A DNA stretch of 64,000 bases from Acidimicrobiia bacterium. Lineage in GTDB: Bacteria; Actinomycetota; Acidimicrobiia; IMCC26256; PALSA-610. Made by a program: the position numbers and the translations under genes. The notes beneath the pieces are model-generated. The model made no database searches. It was not told the origin of the DNA and was given only the letters and a program-made list of their open reading frames with translations. Shown here in pieces: positions 36,992-46,345 of the stretch (position 1 is its first letter; every line of letters starts with the position of its first letter). Where the stretch lies: the NCBI GenBank assembly GCA_026002935.1, contig BPGH01000002.1:248001-312000 (forward strand), written 5' to 3'.

Positions 36992-38449
36992 GTGGCGCGC
37001 ACCCGGCTCCTGCTCGGCGGGGCCGCGGCGGCCGTCGCCGCGGCCGCCCTCGCCGCGCGTGCCGGCCGCCGCCGCCCGCGCGCACCCGTGCGCGCCCGCG
37101 GCGTGGCCACCCGGCACGCCCGGCTCGCACTGACCGGCGCGCGCTCGGGCGTGGCCCACGCCGTGCACCGCGCCCGCCGCGCGGCCGCGCCGCCGGAGCG
37201 GCGCCGCGAGCTCGACGAGGCCCACCAGCTCCGGACGGCCGCGCAGGTCGCGGAGACGCTCGGGAACATGAAGGGCGCGCTGATGAAGCTGGGCCAGATG
37301 GCGGGCTACCTCGACGACGGGCTCCCGGAGGCCTTCCGCGACGCGCTCGCGTCGCTGCAGCACGACGCGCCGCCCATGGCGCCCGAGCTGTGCGCGCAGG
37401 TGGTGCGCGAGGAGCTCGGCGCCGAGCCGGAGCGGCTGTTCGCGTCGTGGGACCCGGTCCCGGTCGCCGCGGCGTCGATCGGGCAGGTGCACCGCGCGCG
37501 CACGCACGAGGGGTGCGACGTCGCGGTGAAGGTGCAGTACCCGGGGGTCGACGCGGCGATCCGCGCCGACCTCACGACCACCGACGTGCTGTTCCGCGCG
37601 CTGGCGTTGCTCTTCCCCGGCCTCGACCCCGCACCGCTCGTCGCCGAGCTGCGCGCCCGGCTCGTCGAGGAGCTCGACTACCGCATCGAGGCCGCGAACC
37701 AGCGGCTGTTCGCGTCCTACTACGAAGGACACCCGTTCATCCGCGTGCCGCGGGTGCACGACCACCTCTCCACCGCACGCGTGCTGACCACCGACTTCGC
37801 GACCGGCGCCCGCTTCGCCGAGGTCGAGGGGTGGTCGCAGCACGAGCGCGACCTGGCCGCGGAGACGATCTTCCGCTTCGTGTTCCGCAGCCTGTACCGG
37901 CTCCACGCGTTCAACGGCGACCCGCACCCCGGCAACTACCTGTTCGCCGGGGACGGCGTCGTCACGTTCCTCGACTTCGGGCTCGTGAAGCGCTACCGGC
38001 CCGAGGAGGTCGCGCTGTTCGAGGAGCTCATCCGCCACATGGTGCTCGAGCACGACATCGGGCGGTTCCGGGAGACGCTCGAGGCGCACCGGATCCTGCG
38101 CCGCGACCCGGCGATCGGCGACGACGACGTGCGGGCCTACTTCGGGCACTTCTACGAGTTCGTGATGGAGGACCGCGTGGTCACCTTCGACCCCGGGTAC
38201 GCATCGGAGACGGTGCGCCGGTTCTTCGACGTCTCCGGGCCCTACGCGCACGTCGCCAAGGCGTCGAACGTCCCGCCCGCGTTCGTGATCACGCAGCGGA
38301 TCAACCTCGGCCTCCACGCGGTGCTCGGTCGACTGCGCGCCACCGCGAACTTCCGCCGCATCGCGGAGGAGCTGTGGCCGATCGTCGACGGCCCGCCGTC
38401 GACCCCGATGGGCGAGGCCGAGGCCGCGTGGCTCGCCGCGCGCGGGTGA
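36992..38449 (+). CDS. ABC1/UbiB/AarF family atypical kinase
   Basis: TLGNMKGALMKLGQMAGYLDDGLPE (KxGQ motif), VAAASIGQVHRAR, VAVKVQYPG, FNGDPHPGNYLF, VTFLDFGLVKR. Confidence 0.95.
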   Translation: MARTRLLLGGAAAAVAAAALAARAGRRRPRAPVRARGVATRHARLALTGARSGVAHAVHRARRAAAPPERRRELDEAHQLRTAAQVAETLGNMKGALMKLGQMAGYLDDGLPEAFRDALASLQHDAPPMAPELCAQVVREELGAEPERLFASWDPVPVAAASIGQVHRARTHEGCDVAVKVQYPGVDAAIRADLTTTDVLFRALALLFPGLDPAPLVAELRARLVEELDYRIEAANQRLFASYYEGHPFIRVPRVHDHLSTARVLTTDFATGARFAEVEGWSQHERDLAAETIFRFVFRSLYRLHAFNGDPHPGNYLFAGDGVVTFLDFGLVKRYRPEEVALFEELIRHMVLEHDIGRFRETLEAHRILRRDPAIGDDDVRAYFGHFYEFVMEDRVVTFDPGYASETVRRFFDVSGPYAHVAKASNVPPAFVITQRINLGLHAVLGRLRATANFRRIAEELWPIVDGPPSTPMGEAEAAWLAARG

Positions 38450-38507
38450 ACGCCGGGTGCCCGCCCCGGCGGTCGGCCGGGCCCGGAGCACCGGCCCGGG
38501 CCGGCGC

Positions 38508-39848
38508 TCAGTCCCGGTCGGGCACCCAGTTGCCGTGGAACCCGTACGGCACCCGGCGGGGCAGGTGCACCGTGGCGACGGGCGGCGCGCCGAAGTCGTG
38601 CGCGTCGAGGATCACGAGGTCGCTGCGGTCGCTCGCGGCGTCGTACACGTAGCCCATCAGGTAGCCGTCGTCCTCGCCGGTGGCGTCGGCGGCGGGCACG
38701 AAGACCATCTCGCTGGGGTGGTGGCCCGCCCCGAAGTCGTGCACCTCCGTGGTCCCGCGGTCGAAGTCGTGCTTGAGGTACTCCGCGCTGTCGAACGCGT
38801 CGACGTTGTTGGAGATGCGCGCCGCGTACCCGTACCGGTGCCGCGACATCAGGACGGACTCGTTGACCCGCGGGAACTCCTGGCCGCGGTCGTCGACCAG
38901 CTCGTCGGTCACCTTGCCCGCGGCGCGGTCGATGGTCCAGCGGTGCAGCGACGGCGGCCCGCCGCTCGTCGGGCCCTCGACCAGCTCGGCCGCCGACTCG
39001 AACATCGTCGGGTGCCTCGGCACGTCGACGACGATCCGGTCCCCGTCCTCGTAGGCGTTCATCGGGTGGTAGACGTAGCAGCGGTCGACCTCGAACCACT
39101 CGACGTCGGCGTCACCACCCGTGCGCGGCATCACACCCACCCTCGGAGTGTGCTCCGTGTCCCAGCGGAACGGGAACGGCTGCACGTTCAGGTCGAACAC
39201 GACCGGCAGGTCGAAGAAGACGACGTGCTCGCGGGTGACCGCGAAGTCGTGCATCATCACGGCGCGCGGGAGCGTGATGGGTTCGGTGCGCACCAGGCGG
39301 CCGGCGGCGTCGACGACGTGATAGATGCAGTACGGCTCGGCGAACCAGTAGGTGAACGCGTGCAGCTCGCCCGTCACGGGGTCGATCTTCGGGTGCGCGG
39401 TGAGCCCTCCGGGCAGCGGTCCGCCGAAGTCGGTGCGCCGCAGCGTCTCGAGCGTGGGTGACAGCTCGTACGGGATCGAACCCTCGGTCAGCGCGAGGAT
39501 GCGCCCGGCGTGGCCGACGACGTTCGTGTTGCTCGAGTCGTACAGCGGCGGCCGCGGCCCCTCGACCGGCGGCTCGCCCATCCGGCGCGCGATCTCGTCG
39601 GTGCGCACCCACCGGTTGCGGTACCAGGTCGCGCGCCCGTCGCGCAGCTCGACCCCGTGGACCATGCCGTCACCGAGGAACCAGTGGTACGGGCCCTGCG
39701 GCGGCGAGTAGGGGTTCGGGCCGATGCGCAGGTACCGCCCGCGCAGCTCCGCGGGCACCCGACCCTCGACCTCGAGGTCGGTCACCGTCAGCTCGTCGGG
39801 GACCGGTCCGTAGTTGCCGGTGAGGAACGGGTTCTCGGTCACGGTCAT
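38508..39848 (-). CDS. Carotenoid oxygenase (RPE65-like) family protein
   Basis: FLTGNYGPVPDELT..RIGPNPYSPPQGPYHWFLGDGMVHGVEL..TAHPKIDPVTGELHAFTY..MHDFAVTREHVVFFDLPVVFD. Confidence 0.93.
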   Translation of the reverse strand: MTVTENPFLTGNYGPVPDELTVTDLEVEGRVPAELRGRYLRIGPNPYSPPQGPYHWFLGDGMVHGVELRDGRATWYRNRWVRTDEIARRMGEPPVEGPRPPLYDSSNTNVVGHAGRILALTEGSIPYELSPTLETLRRTDFGGPLPGGLTAHPKIDPVTGELHAFTYWFAEPYCIYHVVDAAGRLVRTEPITLPRAVMMHDFAVTREHVVFFDLPVVFDLNVQPFPFRWDTEHTPRVGVMPRTGGDADVEWFEVDRCYVYHPMNAYEDGDRIVVDVPRHPTMFESAAELVEGPTSGGPPSLHRWTIDRAAGKVTDELVDDRGQEFPRVNESVLMSRHRYGYAARISNNVDAFDSAEYLKHDFDRGTTEVHDFGAGHHPSEMVFVPAADATGEDDGYLMGYVYDAASDRSDLVILDAHDFGAPPVATVHLPRRVPYGFHGNWVPDRD

Positions 39849-39881
39849 GGCGCGCTCCCGGTTCGCGGTGACCCGCGCACC

Positions 39882-39894
39882 ATAACAGTGTTAT
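39882..39894. promoter_or_regulatory. AT-rich palindrome ATAACA-G-TGTTAT upstream of the carotenoid oxygenase gene
   Basis: Perfect 6+1+6 inverted repeat, 34 bp from the ATG at 39848; conspicuously AT-rich for this window. Confidence 0.6.
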
Positions 39895-40013
39895 AGGCGC
39901 CGGTCAACGCCCGCACGCCGCCCCCGGGGCCGCGCGGGGCGTCCCCGGCACCGTGCGCCCGCGGCGCCGCCGGGCGCGCGGCCGGCGACCCGCCGCGGCC
40001 TACGCTGCGCCCG

Positions 40014-40798
40014 GTGGAGGCCTCGCACGTGCGGCTGGAGCGGTCGGCGCCGGTCGCCCGGCTCGTGCTCGACCGCCCCGACCGCCGCAACGCCCTGTCG
40101 TTGCCGGTGATGCGGGCCATGATCGCCGCGCTCGACGCCGTGGCGGCCGACCGGGACGTGCGCGTGGTCGTCGTCGCGGGGGCCGGCCCGGCGTTCTCGG
40201 CCGGGCACGACCTCGCGGAGATGGCCGCGACGCGCGACCGCGGCGTTCTACGACGAGCTGTTCTCGACCTGCGTCGGCCGCTGATGTCGCGCCTGCACGA
40301 GCTGCCGCAGCCCGTGATCGCGCGCGTCCACGGTGTGGCGACCGCCGCCGGCTGCCAGCTCGTCGCCGCGTGCGACCTCGCGGTCGCGAGCGACGACGCG
40401 CCGGTTCGCGACGCCGGGCGTCAGGCATCGGCCTCTTCTGCTCGACCCCGATGGTGCCGCTCTCCCGCGCGATCGGGCGCAAGCGCGGCGCTCGAGATGC
40501 TGCTCACCGGCGACATGATCGACGCCGCCACGGCGCTCGAGTGGGGCCTCGTCAACCGGGTCGTCCCGGCCGACCGAGCTCGACGCCGAGGTCGACGCGC
40601 TCGCGGCGCGCATCGTCCGTTCGAGCGCGCGCGTGGTCGCGCTCGGGAAGCACGCGTTCTACGCGCAGGAGACCGCGGACGAGGGCCGCCGCCTACCGGC
40701 TGGCGTGCGGTGTCATGGTCGACAACGCGCTGCTCGACGACGCCGCCGAGGGGATGCGCGCGTTCCTCGAGAAGCGTCCCCCGACCTGGCCGGCGTGA
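40014..40798 (+). pseudogene. Enoyl-CoA hydratase/isomerase family, heavily frameshifted
   Basis: VRLERSAPVARLVLDRPDRRNALSLPVMRAMIAALD..GAGPAFSAGHDLAEM | FYDELFSTC | LMSRLHELPQPVIARVHGVATAAGCQLVAACDLAVASDDA | GIGLFCSTPMVPLSRAIGRK | ALEMLLTGDMIDAATALEWGLVNRVVP | ARIVRSSARVVALGKHAFYAQ | GMRAFLEKRPPTW. Confidence 0.85.
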
Positions 40799-42066
40799 CC
40801 GGCGGCGCCACACGAGGACGCCGGCGCGGAATCGCCCGGCCGCGGTCGCTCGCCCCGTTCCGTCATCGCGCGTACGCGCGTCTGTGGTCCGGCGCGTTCG
40901 TGTCGAACATCGGGACGTGGATGGAGACCGTCGCGATCGGCGTGTACGTCACGGAGGTGACCGGCCAGGCGGCCTGGACCGGCACGGTCGCGGCCGCCGG
41001 CTTCGTGCCGGTCGCGTTGCTCGCGCCGATCGGTGGCGCGCTCGCCGACCGGCTCCCGCGCCGCCGGCTGCTGATCTCCACGTCGCTCGTGCAGGCGGGC
41101 CTCGCGGCGCTGCTGACCGCGCTGTTCGTCACGGGCGAGCCGTCGGCGCCCGTCGTCACGCTCATCGTGTTCGGCGGTGGCGTCGCGTCCGCGCTCGGGT
41201 TCCCCGCCTACCAGGCGATGCTGCCCGACCTCGTCCCCGAGGAGGACCTGCCGGGCGCGATGGCGCTGTCGTCGGCCCAGTGGAACCTCGGGCGCGTGAT
41301 CGGCCCGGCACTCGCCGGGCTCGTGGTGGAGCTCGGCGGCTTCTCGTGGGCCCTGGGCCTCAACGCGGCGTCGTTCCTGGCCGTCGTGTTCGTCCTCCTG
41401 CCGATGCGGCTCCCCACGCCGGCACCGGGACCCGGCGAGTCGCTGCGCTCCTCGATGCTCGCGGGGATCCGGTTCGCCCGCACCGACCCCGGGTTGCGGG
41501 TCAGCTTCGGCGCCATGGCGCTCAACACACTGGTCGCGGCGCCGTTCATCGCGCTCGTGCCCGCGATGGCCGAGAAGGTGTTCGACGCGGGCGCGCGCGG
41601 CACGTCGATCCTGGTCACCGCGCAGGGCGTCGGCGCGGTCGCGATGGGCCTCGCGCTCGGCGGCCTGACGCAGCGGTACGGTGCGCGCCGCGTCGTGGTC
41701 GCGATGCTCGCGCTCCTGCCGCCGGCGCTCGTGACCTACGCCTGGGCGCCGGGCCTCGCGTCGTCGGCCGCCGCGCTGCTCGTCGTCGGCGCGCTGTACC
41801 TCGGGGCGCTGTCGAGCTTCTTCACGATCTCGCAGCTGCGCGCGCCGCCGGCCCTGCGGGGCCGGGTGCTCGCGGTCAACAACGTGATCCTCGGCTCCCT
41901 CTACCCGCTCGGATCGGTGGTGCAGGGGGCCATCGCCGACACCGCCGGCCTGCGCGCGACGACTGCGGGCGCGGGGATCGTGATGGCCGCGGTGCTGCTC
42001 GCCGTGCGCGTGCTGCGGCCCGGGATCACCCGTGCGATCGAGCAGGCGCCGGCGCCCGCCGGCTGA
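40795..42066 (+). CDS. MFS transporter (EntS-like)
   Basis: FRHRAYARLWSGAFVSNIGTWMETVAIGVYVTEVTG..GGALADRLPRRRLLISTSLVQAGLAALL; 12 hydrophobic segments; GTG start 40795. Confidence 0.92.
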   Translation: MTGGATRGRRRGIARPRSLAPFRHRAYARLWSGAFVSNIGTWMETVAIGVYVTEVTGQAAWTGTVAAAGFVPVALLAPIGGALADRLPRRRLLISTSLVQAGLAALLTALFVTGEPSAPVVTLIVFGGGVASALGFPAYQAMLPDLVPEEDLPGAMALSSAQWNLGRVIGPALAGLVVELGGFSWALGLNAASFLAVVFVLLPMRLPTPAPGPGESLRSSMLAGIRFARTDPGLRVSFGAMALNTLVAAPFIALVPAMAEKVFDAGARGTSILVTAQGVGAVAMGLALGGLTQRYGARRVVVAMLALLPPALVTYAWAPGLASSAAALLVVGALYLGALSSFFTISQLRAPPALRGRVLAVNNVILGSLYPLGSVVQGAIADTAGLRATTAGAGIVMAAVLLAVRVLRPGITRAIEQAPAPAG

Positions 42067-42589
42067 CCGCGGCCGCGACCGTCGAGGACACGACGAAGGA
42101 GGCGCCGAGCGCGAGCTGCGCGCCCCACCACAGGCCGTAGGTGTGGTGGCCGCTCACCGGGCACGCGACGATCGCAATCAGAAGCGCCGCGGCCGCGACC
42201 GCGATCCCCGTGAAGCCCGCGGCGTTGCGGCGCAGCACCAGCCCGTACGCACCCGCCAGCAACCCGCCGAGGAAGAGGGTGTCGAGCGCCTGCGCGGCGA
42301 GCGAGTACCCGCCGGGGTGCACCGGCGGCGGCGTGAAGAACTGGACCGCCGCGACCGTCGCGAGGCCGGTCAGCACGACCGCCGCGAGCAGCCGCCCGTC
42401 GGGCGGCCGGCGCGCCTGCACCGCCGCGACCCACTCGGGCACGGCGGGCCACTCGGGCACGGCGGGCCACTCGGGCACGGCGGGCGCCGCCGGCCGCGCG
42501 GGCGAGGCGGTCCGGGCCGGTCCGCCCGGCTCGCCGCCGGCGGGGTGCGTCCCTTCGCTCGCGCCGTGCTCCGCGTCGATCGCGCCCAT
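42026..42589 (-). CDS. Hypothetical membrane protein with AVPEWP repeats
   Basis: ATG 42589; PAVPEWPAVPEWPAVPEWVAAVQ followed by several TM segments; overlaps the MFS gene 3' end by 41 nt. Confidence 0.65.
   Translation of the reverse strand: MGAIDAEHGASEGTHPAGGEPGGPARTASPARPAAPAVPEWPAVPEWPAVPEWVAAVQARRPPDGRLLAAVVLTGLATVAAVQFFTPPPVHPGGYSLAAQALDTLFLGGLLAGAYGLVLRRNAAGFTGIAVAAAALLIAIVACPVSGHHTYGLWWGAQLALGASFVVSSTVAAAVSRRAPAPARSHG
42432..42485. repeat. 18-bp tandem repeat, 3 copies of cactcgggcacggcgggc
   Basis: Copies 42432-42449, 42450-42467, 42468-42485. Confidence 0.93.
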
Positions 42590-42692
42590 CGTGGTACCCC
42601 TCGCTCCCGGGCGGCGTCCGTGCCGCCCGTCCCGCAGAGTTTCGACCCTCCGGCCGGGCGACTCAAGGGCGGGTCCGGATAGGGTCCGGCCC

Positions 42693-43460
42693 ATGGCACT
42701 CGTCGAGCACGAACGGCGGGGCGCGGCCGCGCTCCTGACCCTCAACCGGCCCGAGGCCCGCAACGCGATCAGCCCCGAGGTGAGCCGGGAGATGGCGGCG
42801 CACCTCGACGCGATCGAGGCCGACGACGACGTCCGCGCGGTCGTGGTGACCGGCGCGGGCGAGGTGTTCTGCGCCGGCGCGGACCTGAAGGTGGTCGCGT
42901 CGGGCCGGGCGAACGAGATCGCCGACGTGAAGGGCGGGTTCGCGGGGATCGTCACGCGGGACTTCCCGAAGCCGCTGATCGCGGCCGTGAACGGGCCGGC
43001 GCTCGCGGGCGGGTTCGAGATCGTCCTGGCCTGCGACCTGGTGGTCGCCGCAGGGTCGGCCCGCTTCGGGATCCCCGAGGCGAAGCGGGGCCTGCTGGCG
43101 GCGGCGGGTGGCCTGATCCGGCTGCCGAAGCGGGTGTCGCTCGCGATCGCGCTGGAGCTGGCGATGACCGGCGACCCGATCGACGCCGCCCGCGCGTACG
43201 AGCTCGGCCTGGTGAACCGGGTGGTGCCGGCCGAGCGGGTGGTCGACGAGGCGCTGGCGCTGGCGGGCGCGATCGCCGAGAACTCCCCGATCGCGGTGCG
43301 CTGCTCCCGGCGGCTCGTGAAGGAGGCGGTCGACCTCGACGAGGCCGCCGGCTGGCGGCGCACGGCCGAGCTCGCGGTGGAGGTGTTCTCGAGCGGCGAC
43401 GCCATCGAGGGGGCGACGGCGTTCGCGCAGAAGCGCCCGCCGGTGTGGAAGAGCCGCTGA
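42693..43460 (+). CDS. Enoyl-CoA hydratase/isomerase family protein
   Basis: ALLTLNRPEARNAISPEVSREMAAHLDAIEADDDVRAVVVTGAGEVFCAGADLKVV; NGPALAGGFEIVLACDLVVAAGSARFGIPEAKRGL. Confidence 0.95.
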   Translation: MALVEHERRGAAALLTLNRPEARNAISPEVSREMAAHLDAIEADDDVRAVVVTGAGEVFCAGADLKVVASGRANEIADVKGGFAGIVTRDFPKPLIAAVNGPALAGGFEIVLACDLVVAAGSARFGIPEAKRGLLAAAGGLIRLPKRVSLAIALELAMTGDPIDAARAYELGLVNRVVPAERVVDEALALAGAIAENSPIAVRCSRRLVKEAVDLDEAAGWRRTAELAVEVFSSGDAIEGATAFAQKRPPVWKSR

Positions 43461-43551
43461 GCCGCTGAGCCGCTGAGCCGCCGAGCCGCCGCGCCACCGC
43501 GCGCCTGCGCCCGAGCCTGCGGTCCGCCGCCCGCCGCCCGTGCGGACCGTG

Positions 43552-43565
43552 GGAGCGACCGCTCC
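43552..43565. promoter_or_regulatory. Palindrome GGAGCG-AC-CGCTCC abutting a TACAAT -10 (43566-43571); MerR-type operator/leaderless promoter
   Basis: Perfect inverted repeat; ATG starts 7 nt after TACAAT; near-identical motif upstream of menE. Confidence 0.6.
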
Positions 43566-43577
43566 TACAATGGGTGC

Positions 43578-44349
43578 ATGCCCCGGTGGCGCGTCGAGGA
43601 CCTCGCCCGGCGGGCCGGCGTCTCGGTCGACACCGTCCGCTTCTACCAGAAGCGGCGACTGCTCCCGCCGCCGGCGCGGGAGGGCCGCGTGGCGTGGTAC
43701 GGCGCCGAGCACGTCGAGCGGCTGGCCCGCATCCGTGAGCTGCGCGCCCAGGGCCTCACGCTCGCGCTGATCAAGCGGCTCCTCGACGGCGGGATCGACC
43801 CCACCGACGTGCCGCTCGCCGCCGCGGTCGCCAACGCGGACGGCGACGCGCCCGAGGAGTTCCTCACGATCGAGGAGGTCGCCGAGCGCTCGGGCGTGCC
43901 GCTGCCGCTCCTCGAGGCCGTCGCGCGCGAGGGGGCTGCTGGTCCCGCGCGTCCACGACGGCGAGCCCCGCTACACCGCCGCCGACGTCGAGGTCGTCCG
44001 CCACGGGCTCGCGCTCCTCGAGCGCGGGCTGCCCCTGCCCGACCTGCTCGTGCTGGCACGGGAGCACCACGAGGCGACGCGCGCGATCGCGGAGCGGGCC
44101 GTCGAGATGTTCGACGCGCACGTCCGCGAACCGCTGCGCGCGTCGGGGCTCCCCGACGACGAGAAGGCGGCCGAGCTCGTGGCCGCCTTCCGCGTGCTGC
44201 TCCCCTCGGTCACCGCGCTGGTCGCGCACCACTTCCGGCGGACGCTGCTCGCCGTCGCGCAGGCGCACCTCGAGCGCGTGGGCGAACCGGTCGAGCTCGC
44301 CGCGGTCGACGCCGAGTCGCGCCGGCGGGTGGAGGGGGGCGCGTCGTGA
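43578..44349 (+). pseudogene. MerR family transcriptional regulator with one apparent frameshift near 43.93 kb
   Basis: RVEDLARRAGVSVDTVRFYQKRRLLPPPAREGRVAWYGAEHVERLARIRELRAQGLTLALIKRLL..; continues in another frame as LLVPRVHDGEPRYTAADVEVVRHGLALLERG after a GGGGG run. Confidence 0.85.
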
Positions 44350-45059
44350 GCGCGGCGCCCGCCCCCACCCCGGCCCGGCCGCTCCCCGACGCCGCGGACA
44401 AGCCCCGCGCCGTCGAGGCGATGTTCGACCGCATCGCTTCGCGCTACGACCTGCTGAACCGCGTGCTGACGTTCGGGCTGGACGTGTCGTGGCGGCGCCG
44501 CACGGTCGCGTCGCTCGGCCTCCCGACCGGGTCGCGCGTGCTCGACGTCGCGTGCGGGACCGGTGACCTGTGCCGCGAGCTCACCCGGGCCGGGCTGCGC
44601 GCCGCCGGCGTCGACTTCTCGGCCGGGATGCTGCGGGCGGCCCGCACGACCGCACCGCTGGTGCGGGGGGACGCGCTGCGCATGCCGTTCCCCGACGACG
44701 CGTTCGACGGCGTGACGTGCGGGTTCGCGCTGCGCAACTTCGCCGCGCTCGAGCCGGTGCTCGACGAGATGGCCCGCGTCGTGCGGCCCGGCGGGCGGCT
44801 CGCGCTCCTGGACGTCGCGGAACCGGCGGGCGGCCTCGCACTCGCCGTCCACCGGACGTGGTTCCGGCGGGTCGTGCCGTTCGTCGGCGGGCTCGTCTCC
44901 GACCGCACCGCGTACGCGTACCTGCCCGCCTCCACCGCGTACCTCCCGCCGCCCGCCGCGCTCGTGTCGGCGGTCGGCGCCCACGGGTTCGAGCACGTCG
45001 CCCACACGACCCTCGGCCTCGGCGCGGCCCAGCTCGTGACGGGGACCAGGGCGCCGTGA
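44346..45059 (+). CDS. ubiE: Demethylmenaquinone methyltransferase (UbiE/MenG)
   Basis: AMFDRIASRYDLLNRVLTFGLDVSWRRRTV, DVACGTGDLCRELTRAG, GVTCGFALRNFAALEPVLDEMARVVRPGGRLALLDVAEP. Confidence 0.95.
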   Translation: MSAAPAPTPARPLPDAADKPRAVEAMFDRIASRYDLLNRVLTFGLDVSWRRRTVASLGLPTGSRVLDVACGTGDLCRELTRAGLRAAGVDFSAGMLRAARTTAPLVRGDALRMPFPDDAFDGVTCGFALRNFAALEPVLDEMARVVRPGGRLALLDVAEPAGGLALAVHRTWFRRVVPFVGGLVSDRTAYAYLPASTAYLPPPAALVSAVGAHGFEHVAHTTLGLGAAQLVTGTRAP

Positions 45060-46225
45060 CCCCCACCCCGGCGCCCGCCCCGCCGCGCCTGCGCGCCCGC
45101 ACGGAGCCGGTCGCGGACCCCGGCGACCTGCTCGACCACCTCGGCGCCGGCGGCTTCGCCTGGCTCGCCGGCGACGCGGGCTTCGTGACCTCGGGGGTGG
45201 CCGCGGTGGTCACGCCCGCCGAGGCGACCGCCGTGCTCCGCACGGTCGAGCACACCGCCGACCCCGGCGTGCCGGCGTCGGCCGGGCCCCGCGCCGTCGG
45301 CGCGCTCGGCTTCGCCGACGCGCGCACCGGGCGGCTGACCGTCCCGGCGGTGATCGTCGGACGCGACCCCGACGGGCGCGCGTGGCGCACGACGGTCGCC
45401 GGCGCGCCCGCACCGCTGCACGCGGCGCCCCGTCCGGCGTCACGGTTCACCGTCCGCTCCCTCGTCGACCCCGGCACGTGGGCCGGGTGGGTGTCGGACG
45501 CGCTGGCGGCGATCGGGCGCGGACCCCTCGAGAAGGTCGTGCTCGCACGCGCGGTCCGGGTCGAGGCCGACGTGCCCTTCGACGTGGTGTCGGTGCTGCG
45601 CGTGCTGCGCGCGACCCAACCCGGGTGCACCGTGTACGCGGACGGGGGGTTCGTCGGCGCGAGCCCCGAGCTGCTGGTGCGCCGGCAGGGGGCGGACGTC
45701 GTGTCACGGCCGATGGCCGGCACCGGACGCGACGCCGCGCGGTTGCGCGCGTCCGAGAAGGACGTGCGCGAGCACCGGGTCGTCGTCGACGCCGTCGCCG
45801 GCACGCTGGGCGACCTCTGCGACGAGGTGCGCGCCGGCGAGCCGGAACCGGCGCGCTTCGCCACGATCGTGCACCTCGCGACCGACGTGCGGGCGCGGCT
45901 CGGGCAGACCGCGGTCTCCGCGCTCGACCTCGCGCTGGCGCTGCACCCCACGCCGGCGGTGAGCGGTTGGCCGGTCGCGGCCGCGCTCGACGCGATCGCG
46001 CGGCTCGAGGGACGCGATCGCGGCCGGTACGCCGGGCCGTGCGGGTGGGTCGGCGCCGACGGCGACGGCGAGTTCGTCGTGGCGTTGCGCGGCGCGCAGC
46101 TCGACGGCGACTCGGCCGTGCTGCACGCGGGTGCCGGCATCGTCGCCGGCTCCGAGCCGGGCGCGGAGTGGGCCGAGACCCAGGCGAAGCTCGAGCCGAT
46201 GCTGCGCGCGCTCGTGCGCCCCTGA
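45056..46225 (+). CDS. menF: Isochorismate synthase MenF (chorismate-binding family)
   Basis: LEKVVLARAVRVEADVPFD, GASPELLVRRQGADVVSRPMAGT, ASEKDVREHRVVVDAV, GWVGADGDGEFVVALRGAQLDGDSAVLHAGAGIVAGSEP. Confidence 0.93.
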   Translation: MTPTPAPAPPRLRARTEPVADPGDLLDHLGAGGFAWLAGDAGFVTSGVAAVVTPAEATAVLRTVEHTADPGVPASAGPRAVGALGFADARTGRLTVPAVIVGRDPDGRAWRTTVAGAPAPLHAAPRPASRFTVRSLVDPGTWAGWVSDALAAIGRGPLEKVVLARAVRVEADVPFDVVSVLRVLRATQPGCTVYADGGFVGASPELLVRRQGADVVSRPMAGTGRDAARLRASEKDVREHRVVVDAVAGTLGDLCDEVRAGEPEPARFATIVHLATDVRARLGQTAVSALDLALALHPTPAVSGWPVAAALDAIARLEGRDRGRYAGPCGWVGADGDGEFVVALRGAQLDGDSAVLHAGAGIVAGSEPGAEWAETQAKLEPMLRALVRP

Positions 46226-46345
46226 CCCGTCGGCGTTCGTCCCCCGGCGGGGCCGGCGACGGCGGGCACCACCCGGCGGGCCCGGCGACGGCGCGCGGGG
46301 TCCCGGCCCCGGGCTCGGGACGCGCCGGGCGCGTAGCATCGCGTC

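Noticed and set aside
34325-38449. 1374-aa ORF on the plus strand
   Set aside because: Only 36992-38449 (ABC1 kinase) is supported; the upstream part is antisense to the glucosaminidase and acyl-CoA dehydrogenase genes.
43456-43495. gagccgctg/agccgcc near-tandem repeat after the enoyl-CoA hydratase stop
   Set aside because: Short, imperfect and GC-skewed; probable slippage with no evident function.
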